Assembly (NCBI GenBank): GCA_937937185.1
Contig: CALDCO010000289.1
Location: 1 to 38,362, forward strand
DNA: 38,362 nucleotides
Direction: 5' to 3'
From: an uncultured Flavobacteriaceae bacterium
GTDB lineage: Bacteria; Bacteroidota; Bacteroidia; Flavobacteriales; Flavobacteriaceae
The notes beneath the pieces were generated by a model. The model was given only the letters and a program-made list of their open reading frames with translations. It had not been told where the DNA came from and did not search any database. The position numbers and the translations under genes are program-made. This document shows positions 1-8,160 of this stretch, piece by piece. Within the stretch, counting starts at the first letter, position 1. Each line of letters starts with the position of its first letter.

Positions 1-663
1 CTTTTATTAATTACTTCAGCTGGGAATTCAGGAGCAAAAGGTTTAGGAGTACCTGCTGATTCTCCTGGAGTATTCTCTATTGCTGCAGTGGACCACAATG
101 GGATCTATGCCACTTTTAGTTCTCAAGGTAGTGAGGTACAACCCACGCAAAAACCAGATGTTGCTGCGCAGGGTAGCTTTACAGCGGTGATAGATAAATT
201 AGATAGAATAAATACTGCTTTTGGAACTTCTTTTAGTTCACCAATTCTGGCTGGATCTATTACTTGTTTATGGCAAGCGTTACCTAATCTTAGTAATGCT
301 GAGATTATGCAATTAGTTCGCCTGTCCTCTTCTAAATTTGATTCACCAGATTTTAGATTAGGTTTTGGAATACCTGATTTTGAATTAGCGCTTAATGGCC
401 AGCTTTCTACAAACGATAGTAAGGATCTTGCTGGATTAGCTGTATTCCCTAATCCTGCTTCAAATAAAATAAACGTTTCCATCCCTGAAAACGTAGGTGC
501 AGTTAAATTACAACTTTTTAATGTGCTAGGGAAAAAGGTAAAAGAACGCTCAATCTCTAAAGGTAATACAACTTTAGATTTAGCTGATCTTTCAAAAGGG
601 GTATATGTACTTCGTTTTAATTCAAAAAAAGCGGCTATAGCAAAGAAAATTATCATAAAATAA
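1..663 (+). CDS. Subtilisin-like S8 serine protease with type IX secretion sorting domain (5' end missing)
   Basis: The reading frame is open from base 1, so the N-terminus, with the catalytic Asp and His, lies outside the window. The visible 220 codons begin with a SAGNSG stretch, the subtilase oxyanion-hole Asn region, and then carry GTSFSSP with the nucleophilic Ser at about codon 77 (base 229). The family cuts peptide bonds by an Asp-His-Ser triad. The last ~75 residues form a type A sorting domain: FPNPASNKINV, a middle FNVLGKKV block and an ending rich in Lys/Ile (AKKIIIK). Such domains target proteins through the outer membrane by the type IX system and are then cleaved off. The protein is therefore probably a secreted or cell-surface protease. 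A GTG at 88 is only an internal codon, not the start. A strong terminator follows at 711. Confidence 0.9.
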   Translation, partial: LLLITSAGNSGAKGLGVPADSPGVFSIAAVDHNGIYATFSSQGSEVQPTQKPDVAAQGSFTAVIDKLDRINTAFGTSFSSPILAGSITCLWQALPNLSNAEIMQLVRLSSSKFDSPDFRLGFGIPDFELALNGQLSTNDSKDLAGLAVFPNPASNKINVSIPENVGAVKLQLFNVLGKKVKERSISKGNTTLDLADLSKGVYVLRFNSKKAAIAKKIIIK

Positions 664-710
664 CCTTATCGAAGGCTATAAGTTTATATGACCACATTTA
701 AATAGATAAA

Positions 711-740
711 AAAACCACCGTCTTAGACGGTGGTTTTGTT
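711..740 (+). terminator. Rho-independent terminator after the protease
   Basis: A perfect 12-bp stem (711-722 with 726-737, AAAACCACCGTC and its complement) has a 3-nt loop. The stem ends in TTTT and is followed by a T-rich tail. It lies 48 nt after the protease stop codon. Confidence 0.85.
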
Positions 741-930
741 TTATAATAGGCTCTGCCATTTTAGGTTTGCTCTTCAAAATCTATCAAAACCATACCCAAG
801 CTTTAAATGGTATAGTGTCAAACTAAACACAATAATTTATTAATAAGTCTGTATTTAATTGGGCTATTAGTCTTTTGTGAGGTATAGCTAAAGGCTGTTG
901 TTAGTTCGTATTGACACACAACACAGATCA

Positions 931-959
931 AAAAAAATCCTGCAAAAAGCAGGATTTTT
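931..959 (-). terminator. Terminator of the DUF349 gene (bidirectional in form)
   Basis: The stem TCCTGC/GCAGGA, extended by A/T pairs to 11 bp (933-943 with 949-959), has an AAAAA loop. Read on the minus strand it ends in a run of at least seven T, and it lies just past the DUF349 stop at 981. The plus-strand T run is shorter. Confidence 0.75.
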
Positions 960-980
960 ATCTGTAAATACGTTAACACT

Positions 981-3029
981 TTAATACAATTCTTTTATTT
1001 TTTTCAGCTTGTTTTGCCAAACACTTAAATCGTCTTTATGTCTTTTTATGCTCGTATGCACCGATTTAACTAGTGGGTTTGACTCATCGGCGTGTTTAAA
1101 GAATTGCAAGTTATTTTCTAATTGGTTTATTTCAGATTTAATATCCTCTACCTTTTTTCTAATAAACGAGCGTTCATTGTCTAATACTCTAGAATCTTCT
1201 GCATTGGATAAATCTTGAAGTTTGTTTTCAAACTTAATCATTTCAGCATCAGATTTATTGAGATCTAAATCCTTAAAAAGACCATCAAGTGTTTTATTAA
1301 AACTAGCTTCAACTTTACGTTTTTTATAGGGAACGCGACCTAGGCCTTTCCATTTATTAATGTATTCTTTTATTGTTGCTAAATCTGCTTTTTGGTCTCC
1401 AGATAATTTTAAGTCTTTTAGTTCAGCCAAGATAGCTTCTTTTTTAACCAATGTTTCTTCTTCTTCTTCACTAGCAGCATTACGTTGTTCATTAATACGA
1501 TCGAAGTACCCGTTACAAGCTGCTTTAAACTGTTTCCAAATTTTATCACTTTCTTTTCTTGGTACATGTCCAATTTGTTTCCAATCGTTTTGAATTTTCT
1601 TCATTAAAGGCGTAGTTACCTCAAAATCGTCACTGTCTTTATTATCTTCAGCAATTTTAATAAGCGCTAGCTTTTTATTTAGGTTTTCAAATTGATCCTT
1701 TTTTAAATTTTTATAAAAACCATTTTTTTTATGGTTAAACGCTCTAACCGCATCTTTAAAATTGGCCCAAGTGGCTTCATTCAATTTTATAGGTACTTTT
1801 CCAGCTTTAAAAAACTGATCTCTTAAAGCTTCTATTTCATTAATTTTATTTTGCCAACCACTGTGTGAGCTTACTGCTTCATTGGCTTTCGCTTTAATGG
1901 CTTCAATAATTTCATTTTTGCGCTCTAAGTTTTTCTCATAAACGGCATCTAATTCTAAGAAGTACTCTTGCCGTTTGTCGTTAATTTTTTTAGTCGCTGC
2001 CTTAAAGCGTTCCCAAATTACTTCGCGGTATTCTTTAGCAACAGGACCTAAATCTTCTTTCCATAATTTATGAAGTACTTGAAGTTCTCTAAAAGCACGG
2101 TTAGTATTATTGTCTTCAGCTAATTCTTCAGCGCGTTCAATAATTTTGGTTTTCTTTTCCAGGTTATGCTGAAAATCTTTATCACGCAAATCACGATCTA
2201 GGTGAAGTAGGTCATAAAATTTTTCAACATTAAAATGGTAGCTGTTCCATGCATTATTGTATTTGTCTCTAGGAATTGGCCCAGCACTTTTCCAACGTTC
2301 TTGAAGCGCTTTAAATTGTTTGTATTTGGTGTTGATACTGTCTTCAGTATCATTCATTAAGCGCTTTATTTCCTCGATAATTTCAAGTCTATTACTTAAA
2401 TTGTCTTTTAAATTTTTTTCTAAATTTTTATAATGAGCACTAAGTTTTGAACGAAAATCATTGTAAGTATCTTTAAAACTACGTTGTAAAGGACTATTAA
2501 AACGAAAATCTATTTCATTTCCTCCTTTGCTAATAAAGTCTTGCTTTTTTTCTTCTAAAAGTGCATTGAACTTTAAATTAAACTCATTTTTAATGTCATC
2601 AACATGTTTTTTTATGGCCTGTACTTTCTCATTTTTAACAAGCTTTTCTATTTCTAAAACGAGGGTCTCCAAAGACATTTCATGATAGTCTTTTTGTTCT
2701 ATTGTATGACGTTCTTGGTTGCCCGTATCTTCAGCGTCTTCAGCGTTAGAGGCTTCAATTTCATTAAGAACAGTATCGGCTTCATCAGTCTCATTAGCCA
2801 ATTTACTTTCAATCACTTCTTCCTTTTCCGCAGTTTTGTTTTCTTCAGTTTCGTTTATGCTAGAATCCTCATTTGGTGTTTCTTGCTGACTAAGAATCGT
2901 CTCTTTTTCAGGGGTTTTACTTTCTTCGGTTTTGTTTAAGCTTAATGTCTCATTTGATAATTCAGACATTTTCTCTTGAGCTTGATTTTTTATTCCATCT
3001 GCTTTTAGCAGGTTATCCGGCTGTGACAT
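981..3029 (-). CDS. DUF349 repeat protein
   Basis: A 682-residue, highly charged, mostly helical protein. Residues 1-125 are acidic and low in complexity, with a near repeat at 31-43 and 58-70 (NKTEESKTPEKE and NETEENKTAEKE). From about 240 onward there are five DUF349 units, each with a W/F-K-x-x-G-x-(V/I)-P/A core followed about 10 residues later by W and F: WKSAGPIPR, WKEDLGPVAK, FFKAGKVPI, WKQIGHVPR and WKGLGRVPY. There is no signal peptide or membrane segment, so it is cytoplasmic. The biochemical role of DUF349 proteins is unclear to me. The gene is last in a same-strand series with aroE and the two DUF368 genes. A 121-nt gap with its own promoter-like sequence separates it from aroE. 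Confidence 0.85.
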   Translation of the reverse strand: MSQPDNLLKADGIKNQAQEKMSELSNETLSLNKTEESKTPEKETILSQQETPNEDSSINETEENKTAEKEEVIESKLANETDEADTVLNEIEASNAEDAEDTGNQERHTIEQKDYHEMSLETLVLEIEKLVKNEKVQAIKKHVDDIKNEFNLKFNALLEEKKQDFISKGGNEIDFRFNSPLQRSFKDTYNDFRSKLSAHYKNLEKNLKDNLSNRLEIIEEIKRLMNDTEDSINTKYKQFKALQERWKSAGPIPRDKYNNAWNSYHFNVEKFYDLLHLDRDLRDKDFQHNLEKKTKIIERAEELAEDNNTNRAFRELQVLHKLWKEDLGPVAKEYREVIWERFKAATKKINDKRQEYFLELDAVYEKNLERKNEIIEAIKAKANEAVSSHSGWQNKINEIEALRDQFFKAGKVPIKLNEATWANFKDAVRAFNHKKNGFYKNLKKDQFENLNKKLALIKIAEDNKDSDDFEVTTPLMKKIQNDWKQIGHVPRKESDKIWKQFKAACNGYFDRINEQRNAASEEEEETLVKKEAILAELKDLKLSGDQKADLATIKEYINKWKGLGRVPYKKRKVEASFNKTLDGLFKDLDLNKSDAEMIKFENKLQDLSNAEDSRVLDNERSFIRKKVEDIKSEINQLENNLQFFKHADESNPLVKSVHTSIKRHKDDLSVWQNKLKKIKELY

Positions 3030-3067
3030 GATATATTATGTGTTGATTATATTTTAGTGTAAGACTT

Positions 3068-3098
3068 TAAATATACTAAACAAGTTAAGAAATTACAA
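3068..3098 (-). promoter_or_regulatory. Possible promoter of the DUF349 gene
   Basis: On the minus strand TTG (3096-3098) is followed after 20 nt by TATATTTA (3068-3075). This is one base away from the Bacteroidota -7 box TAnnTTTG. It lies 38 nt upstream of the DUF349 start. Confidence 0.35.
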
Positions 3099-3150
3099 GA
3101 ATACTCGCTTTAATCTCTTTTTTAAGCTTAAACAAAACAATGATTTAAGG

Positions 3151-3888
3151 CTAGCAATTCCAAATTTTCCATGCTTTTTCAGCTTGAAATTCTAACATTT
3201 TAAGACCGTTTATAGTTCTAGCTCCACGTTTTTTTCCTTCACTTAGAAAAACCGTTTCTGCGGGATTATAAATTAAATCGAAAAGTAAGTGCTTTTTTGT
3301 AAGTGCATGATAAGGTATATTAGGAGAAGCCTTAACATTGGGGTGAGTACCAAGGGGAGTGCAATTAATAATTAGCCCGTGCTTTTCTATTATCGATGGG
3401 CTTAAAGAATCGTAAGAATAAGTGACTCCCACATTTAAGTTTCGAGAGACAAAAGCATAAGTAATCCCTAATTCTTGTAAGCTGTAAGCAACGGCTTTAC
3501 TTGCCCCACCAGTGCCCAATATTAACGCTTTTTGGTGTCCTGGTAGTAATTGTGGTTTCAACGATTTTGAGAAGCCATAGCAATCGGTATTATGGCCAAC
3601 AAATTTGCCTTTTTTAGTTATTCTAATAGTATTGACCGCACCAATGGCTTTTGCTTTTTTGCTTAATTTATCTAAAAACGGGATAATACTTTCTTTGTAA
3701 GGTATGGTAACATTAAGCCCTTTTAAGTGAGATGTTTTTTTTATTTGATTACTAAAGGCTTCGATCGTATCAATATCAAAATTTACATAAGTCGCATTGG
3801 TGATGTTTTCTTTTTCAAATTTATTTTTAAAATAGCTTCTAGAGAACGAATAGTTAATGTTTTTTCCTATTAATCCAAATTTATTCAT
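3151..3888 (-). CDS. aroE: Shikimate dehydrogenase
   Basis: Reduces 3-dehydroshikimate to shikimate with NADPH in the chorismate (aromatic amino acid) pathway; cytoplasmic. The 245 residues show the substrate-binding loop NYSFSRSYF (about 12-20), NVTIPYKE with the catalytic Lys65, GHNTDCYGF with the catalytic Asp102, and the nucleotide-binding loop LGTGGASKA near 124-132. The C-terminal LKMLEFQAEKAW motif is typical of the family. It is slightly shorter than the E. coli enzyme (272 aa). The ATG at 3888 overlaps the end of the upstream DUF368 gene by 8 nt, so the two are probably translationally coupled. Confidence 0.95.
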   Translation of the reverse strand: MNKFGLIGKNINYSFSRSYFKNKFEKENITNATYVNFDIDTIEAFSNQIKKTSHLKGLNVTIPYKESIIPFLDKLSKKAKAIGAVNTIRITKKGKFVGHNTDCYGFSKSLKPQLLPGHQKALILGTGGASKAVAYSLQELGITYAFVSRNLNVGVTYSYDSLSPSIIEKHGLIINCTPLGTHPNVKASPNIPYHALTKKHLLFDLIYNPAETVFLSEGKKRGARTINGLKMLEFQAEKAWKIWNC

Positions 3889-4900
3889 TGATTTTTCTTG
3901 TTTTTTGTCCGTAAAATTCTAGTGCTAAAACAATAACAATCCCCAAAAGCACATAGCCAACTGCAAGAGAAGTTTCGTTATTTAACTCTGGGATATAGCG
4001 TTTGTAGTTTTTTATAATTTGTGCACCATTAGAATCTAATAAAAAAGTACCATCGGGATTGGTTTTAAATAATGTTTTTTTCCAAGGCCACACCACGCCA
4101 AGAGAGCCAACAATAAAACCTATAATTGAAGCAATGGTGACACTTTTGTAGTGCTTTAAAATATAACTTAATACGTGCGAAAAGCTCACTAAACCTACCG
4201 CAGAGCCTAGGGTGAAAGCGGCTAATACTTTAAGCATTCTTAGGCGTTCTACATTTCTAGTAAAACTAAAATCGCCAATAATTAATTCTGAAAAAGTATC
4301 GTAAAGCGCATTTACCGAGTCGACTAAAAGCAGGACATAATTGCCCAGAAGGATTAAAATAAAAGAACCAGAAAACCCAGGCAAGGCCATTCCAGAGACA
4401 CTTATGATGCCACAAAAAAACACAAAAAAGAGATGATCATTTTGTGTCGCTGGATTCATAAAACTAATACCTAGACCAATCGCAGCGCCAATAAATAAAG
4501 CGAGATAAGTTGTAGGTTTCCAGTCTTTAAAATCTTTACTAATGTAGTAAATGGAGCCTAAAATCATTCCAAAAAAAGCACTCCATACATAAAGCTCGTA
4601 ATTTACAATAAGAAAATCGAGCAGTTTTGAGACACTAAAATAACTAATGAGCATACCTGAGAAAAGCAAGCTTAAAAACCGACCATTAATGTAATTAAAA
4701 AACGATTTAAACCTGCCATTCAGCACCAATTTAAATGCCGTAGAATTTACGCGCTTTAAAGAGTAAATAAACTCTTCATAAAAACCAGCAACAAAAGCCA
4801 CCACGCCACCAGAAACCCCAGGAACTTTATTCGCCGCACCCATTGCTAATCCTTTTAGGATTAGAAATAATTTATCGGAGAATGTTCTTGTACTTTCCAT
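3881..4900 (-). CDS. DUF368 polyprenyl-phosphate translocase, second paralogue
   Basis: A 339-residue multi-pass inner-membrane protein of the DUF368 family. Members were shown in other bacteria to return undecaprenyl phosphate, the lipid carrier of cell-wall precursors, to the cytoplasmic face (the PopT type). Both diagnostic glycine/proline loops are present: AMGAANKVPGVSGG near the N-terminus and ALPGFSGSFILILLGNY in the middle. They are related to each other, as expected for an inverted internal repeat. VWPWKK follows near residue 270. The start overlaps the stop of the upstream paralogue by 1 nt (TAATG), and the end overlaps aroE by 8 nt. The translocase role is inferred from the family. 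Confidence 0.88.
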   Translation of the reverse strand: MESTRTFSDKLFLILKGLAMGAANKVPGVSGGVVAFVAGFYEEFIYSLKRVNSTAFKLVLNGRFKSFFNYINGRFLSLLFSGMLISYFSVSKLLDFLIVNYELYVWSAFFGMILGSIYYISKDFKDWKPTTYLALFIGAAIGLGISFMNPATQNDHLFFVFFCGIISVSGMALPGFSGSFILILLGNYVLLLVDSVNALYDTFSELIIGDFSFTRNVERLRMLKVLAAFTLGSAVGLVSFSHVLSYILKHYKSVTIASIIGFIVGSLGVVWPWKKTLFKTNPDGTFLLDSNGAQIIKNYKRYIPELNNETSLAVGYVLLGIVIVLALEFYGQKTRKINE

Positions 4901-5835
4901 TAGTCGGTTTTTTTAGCCCCTATTTTTTCTAAAATAAAAATGGTTAAGAAGCCCAAAAGCATTAAAATTAATGCAAAGACCAGTTGATGCTCTACATCGT
5001 TTAATTTGGCAAACGAAAACGGAGAAATACTTTCTTGGGTAAGCGGCACTTGTAAACCTTTAGAATTGCTGCGAAAGCTTAAGACTTTTTTCCAAGGCCA
5101 GACTTTATTTAAAGACCCAAGAATAAAGCCACTTAATAAGGCTAAAGTTATGTCGTGATATTGTTTAAATAACCATTTTAAAACACGACTAAACGCAAGC
5201 AATCCAAATACTGCTCCTAAACTAAAGACTATTATTTTTTTTAGATCGATATCATTTACAGCCTCCGAAACGGTTTTATAAGCACCGAGAATTACTAAAA
5301 TAAAAGCACCAGAAATGCCGGGCAAAATCATGGCACATATGGCTAGTGCTCCAGCAAAAAACAAGAAAGGCAAACTATTTGTATCCCCCATAGGCGGTAA
5401 AGTCGTAATGTAATAAGCAATAAAAGCACCAACGCTACCAGTAATAATTGTAGCAGCATTCCAACGGTTTATTTGTTTACTTATAAATAGAATACTGGCG
5501 ATAATAAGTCCAAAAAAGAAAGACCATATTAATATGGGGTGTTCTTCTAATAGATATTTAGCGAGTTTTAAAACGGATAATAAACTAATGGCGATTCCTA
5601 AAAAAAGCGCTAATAAAAAAGAACCATTTATCGCTTTCCAAAAGGCCTTGAAACCTTCTTTTTTTAAAGTTTTAAATACCGAAAAATTAATATTGCTAAT
5701 ACTGGTTATGAGTTCTTCATAAATACCAGAAATAAAGGCAATAGTTCCTCCAGAAACCCCAGGAACGGCATCTGCTGCGCCCATTGCCATTCCTTTTAAA
5801 GCGATAATTAAATAATCGATAAAACGTCTTTGCAT
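4900..5835 (-). CDS. DUF368 polyprenyl-phosphate translocase, first paralogue
   Basis: A 311-residue membrane protein of the same family as its downstream neighbour, and first in the series DUF368-DUF368-aroE. The loops AMGAADAVPGVSGGTIAF and MILPGISGAFILVILGAY occur at matching positions, with VWPWKK further on. The expected role is to flip undecaprenyl phosphate back across the inner membrane for reuse in peptidoglycan and O-antigen synthesis. The two paralogues agree in the loops but differ widely elsewhere, so the duplication is old. The ATG at 5835 has a TACCTTTG -7 box (5858-5865) 22 nt upstream on the minus strand. Confidence 0.88.
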   Translation of the reverse strand: MQRRFIDYLIIALKGMAMGAADAVPGVSGGTIAFISGIYEELITSISNINFSVFKTLKKEGFKAFWKAINGSFLLALFLGIAISLLSVLKLAKYLLEEHPILIWSFFFGLIIASILFISKQINRWNAATIITGSVGAFIAYYITTLPPMGDTNSLPFLFFAGALAICAMILPGISGAFILVILGAYKTVSEAVNDIDLKKIIVFSLGAVFGLLAFSRVLKWLFKQYHDITLALLSGFILGSLNKVWPWKKVLSFRSNSKGLQVPLTQESISPFSFAKLNDVEHQLVFALILMLLGFLTIFILEKIGAKKTD

Positions 5836-5857
5836 GCTTTATTTTTTTACTAAAAAT

Positions 5858-5865
5858 CAAAGGTA
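5858..5865 (-). promoter_or_regulatory. -7 box of the DUF368-aroE operon
   Basis: TACCTTTG on the minus strand matches the Bacteroidota -7 consensus TAnnTTTG, 22 nt before the first ATG of the operon. I see no clear TTTG -33 box at the expected distance. Confidence 0.5.
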
Positions 5866-6036
5866 TGTAAAATTAGTTATACGGTTAATTAGAAACGTTA
5901 TAATCTCTAGTGGTTAGGTTTAATTTATTCTATACTATTTAGCGGATTTAATAAGTTCTTAAAAAAAACAGAAGTCTTTTCTTTTTTTTATTAAGGGAAT
6001 TAAATTTTTTTAGAGAAAAACGACATGTTTTTTGAG

Positions 6037-6120
6037 CGTTATCCTGTCCCAAATCTTTGGAATATTTCAGGATCTCATTCGTTTTCGATATGATGTGATG
6101 CTGATAGGTATCAGTATGAC
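6037..6120 (-). repeat. Dispersed intergenic CGTC-type repeat, copy 1
   Basis: Read on the minus strand, this matches the core of the element at 18282-18372. It starts GTCATACTGATA, has a small CTGATA-GG-TATCAG hairpin, then ATGAGATCCTGAAATAT, and ends GGGACAGGATAACG. The second copy has ATGAGATTCTGAAATAT and GGGACAGAAGGACG at the same places. The spacing is conserved but the middle has diverged. Such short non-coding repeats are common between genes in this family. Confidence 0.6.
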
Positions 6121-6321
6121 AAAATTTGTTTCGTTTGTCAAAGGTCTCTAATAACTTCCTTTCAAAAAAGGGTGCTTTAAAGATAAAACCAGACCATCTA
6201 GCGGTTGCCTTACTAAGAAGCATTTGGAATTAGTTTGTTAAACCGAGAATGAAAGTGACTGTTTTGTTTATAATCAGCTTGATTCGTCTTAGAAATGTTT
6301 TAATTTAATTTGAAGGTAACG

Positions 6322-7296
6322 TCATTTCAAAGCCTCCTCGATAGCACTGCTAAACAATTCTTGCATAGAAATGCCTGCCTTCGTCGCTTGTTGCGGTAAA
6401 ATACTTTCTTTGGTTAACCCCGGTATGGTGTTTATTTCAAGTAAATGCGGCTCTTCATTTTTAAAAATGAATTCACTTCGAGAAAAGCCTTTCATTTTTA
6501 AAACCTCATAAATCTTTTTTGCGACGGCATTTACTTTATGTTCTTGAGTCTTACTTAAACGAGCTGGTGTAATTTCCTGAGATTTCCCTAAATATTTGGC
6601 TTCGTAATCAAAAAAATCATTCTCGCTAACGATTTCAGTTATTGGCAATACCGTTGTTTTTCCTTTATAGGTAATAACACCTACAGAAACCTCTGTACCC
6701 TCTAAAAAAGATTCAATAATAATTTCATTATCTTCTTTAAAGGCAATGGCTATGGCTTTCTTTAAGTCTTCTTTTTTAAGAACCTTAGAAATCCCAAAAC
6801 TACTACCTGCTTTATTCGCTTTTACAAAACAAGGTAATCCTACTTTTTTTACAATGCCATCTTCGTCAATAGCATCACCTAGGTTAAGAAAATAATTATC
6901 GGCAGTTAAAATACCATAAGGTTTTAATGCACTTAAACAATCTCTTTTATTAAAAGTTAAAGCTGCTTGATACATACCGCAACTGGTTTGCGGGAGGTTT
7001 AACAATTTAAAATAGCCTTGCATAAAACCATCTTCTCCTGGCGAACCATGAATGGCGTTAAAAACACAATCGAAAGTAATTTTTTTATTATTTACAACTA
7101 CGGAGAAATCATTTTTGTCGATAGGGAATTCATTATTATCATCGTCGACATAGCACCATCGATCTTTAAATACATGTATTCTATACCCCTTATATTTTTT
7201 GGGATCTAGAAACTCATAGACCACATTTCCACTCTTCAAGGATATTTTATACTCACTTGAATAGCCTCCCATTATTATGGCAATATTTTTTTTCAT
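6322..7296 (-). CDS. ddl: D-alanine--D-alanine ligase
   Basis: Joins two D-Ala with ATP to make the terminal dipeptide of peptidoglycan precursors; cytoplasmic. The 324 residues fit the ATP-grasp fold. The N-terminal IIMGGYSSEYKISLKSG corresponds to the family's GG-S-E-x-x-S signature. HGSPGEDGFMQG follows near 85-95, then the ATP-binding KANKAGSSFGISKV (~157-170), and the C-terminal LEINTIPGLTKESILPQQA with the metal-binding Glu/Asn and the family's conserved end. The length is normal. It is transcribed away from the PASTA protein and stands alone on its strand. Confidence 0.95.
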   Translation of the reverse strand: MKKNIAIIMGGYSSEYKISLKSGNVVYEFLDPKKYKGYRIHVFKDRWCYVDDDNNEFPIDKNDFSVVVNNKKITFDCVFNAIHGSPGEDGFMQGYFKLLNLPQTSCGMYQAALTFNKRDCLSALKPYGILTADNYFLNLGDAIDEDGIVKKVGLPCFVKANKAGSSFGISKVLKKEDLKKAIAIAFKEDNEIIIESFLEGTEVSVGVITYKGKTTVLPITEIVSENDFFDYEAKYLGKSQEITPARLSKTQEHKVNAVAKKIYEVLKMKGFSRSEFIFKNEEPHLLEINTIPGLTKESILPQQATKAGISMQELFSSAIEEALK

Positions 7297-7546
7297 AAAT
7301 CACTACTCTTTCTAGGAACAACTCAATGGAACAATAAATAAATTAAAGTCTTTAAATAAAATTATGAGTATTCGTTTTCAAAAATATCATTTTCTTTTGG
7401 AATAGATTCAAACTCTATAGAGTATAAGGGACATTTTTATTATGAATTTGAAAAAGCTAAAACCAATTCAACAAGAACCCTTATATAGTCAAATATAAAA
7501 AGTCAAGATGAGTTCATTGTATAAACAATAAACCTTTTTGTTTTTA

Positions 7547-7554
7547 TATATTTG
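7547..7554 (+). promoter_or_regulatory. -7 box before the PASTA gene
   Basis: TATATTTG matches TAnnTTTG and lies 19 nt before the ATG at 7574. No good -33 TTTG box was seen. The leader would be very short. Confidence 0.5.
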
Positions 7555-7573
7555 TTATATAAACAGACATTAA

Positions 7574-8125
7574 ATGAGTTTTCTTAGTTTTATTAAAAGT
7601 AAAGTTTTTTTTATACAGCTAGCGCTAGCAATAGTCGCTGTAATAGTCCTTTGTTTTTTAATGTTACAATATTTGAATATCACTACTAATCATGGCAATT
7701 TTGAGGTGGTTCCAGATTTGAAAGGTAAATCTATAGAGGTTGCAAAAATAGAATTAGAGCAGAATAATTTAGTTATGCAAATTCAGGATTCTGCGAATTA
7801 TAATCCTAATTATCCAAGGTTTTCAGTAATAGAGCAAGAGCCGTTAGCAGGCAGCAATGTAAAAGAAAATAGAAAAATATATTTAACACTAAACCCTTCG
7901 GGTTATCCTAAAATTAAAATTCCTAAAAATATCATTGGACTCACTTATAGGCAAGCGAAACCTACCTTATTGCAATTAGGCTTTAAAATTGGGAAGATTA
8001 CTTACGTTAATTATATTGCCAAAGATGAGGTGAGAGGGCTTTACCATAAAGGAAAGGCAATTAAACCTGGAAAAGCTTTGGCTAAAACCGAAACTATTGA
8101 TTTGGTTTTAGGAAACGGAAAATAA
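7574..8125 (+). CDS. Membrane-anchored PASTA domain protein
   Basis: A 183-residue protein with one N-terminal membrane helix (about 13-34) and two extracytoplasmic PASTA domains: about 44-111 (VPDLKGKSIEVAKIELE to KIYLTLNP) and 115-181 (IPKNIIGLTYRQAKPTL to IDLVLG). PASTA domains are known to bind peptidoglycan fragments or beta-lactams. In Firmicutes and Actinobacteria they usually sit on Ser/Thr kinases or penicillin-binding proteins. Here there is neither kinase nor transpeptidase, so it is a free-standing envelope protein. It diverges from ddl and is followed after 35 nt by the pseudouridine synthase gene, which suggests co-transcription. Confidence 0.88.
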   Translation: MSFLSFIKSKVFFIQLALAIVAVIVLCFLMLQYLNITTNHGNFEVVPDLKGKSIEVAKIELEQNNLVMQIQDSANYNPNYPRFSVIEQEPLAGSNVKENRKIYLTLNPSGYPKIKIPKNIIGLTYRQAKPTLLQLGFKIGKITYVNYIAKDEVRGLYHKGKAIKPGKALAKTETIDLVLGNGK

Positions 8126-8160
8126 TAGACTGGCTTCTAAATTTAAAGGAAGCTAAGCAA

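Larger units (their letters stand above)
664..980. other. Intergenic stretch without a gene
   Basis: These 317 bases separate convergent genes. They hold two hairpin terminators (711-740 and 931-959). The 190 bases between them are AT-rich and I see no convincing ORF or RNA gene there. Confidence 0.6.
5836..6321. other. Intergenic stretch without a gene
   Basis: The 486 bases between the DUF368 operon and ddl contain the operon promoter region and a dispersed repeat (6037-6120). A 91-codon minus-strand ORF at 5948-6223 runs through the repeat and ends in a Lys-rich low-complexity tail. I do not consider it a gene. Confidence 0.6.

Noticed and set aside
123-656. 177-codon ORF antisense to the protease gene
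   Set aside because: The opposite frame encodes clear subtilase and sorting-domain motifs; the antisense translation shows no domain.
5948-6223. 91-codon minus-strand ORF between the DUF368 operon and ddl
   Set aside because: It reads through a dispersed repeat, ends in a Lys-rich low-complexity tail and resembles no family I know.
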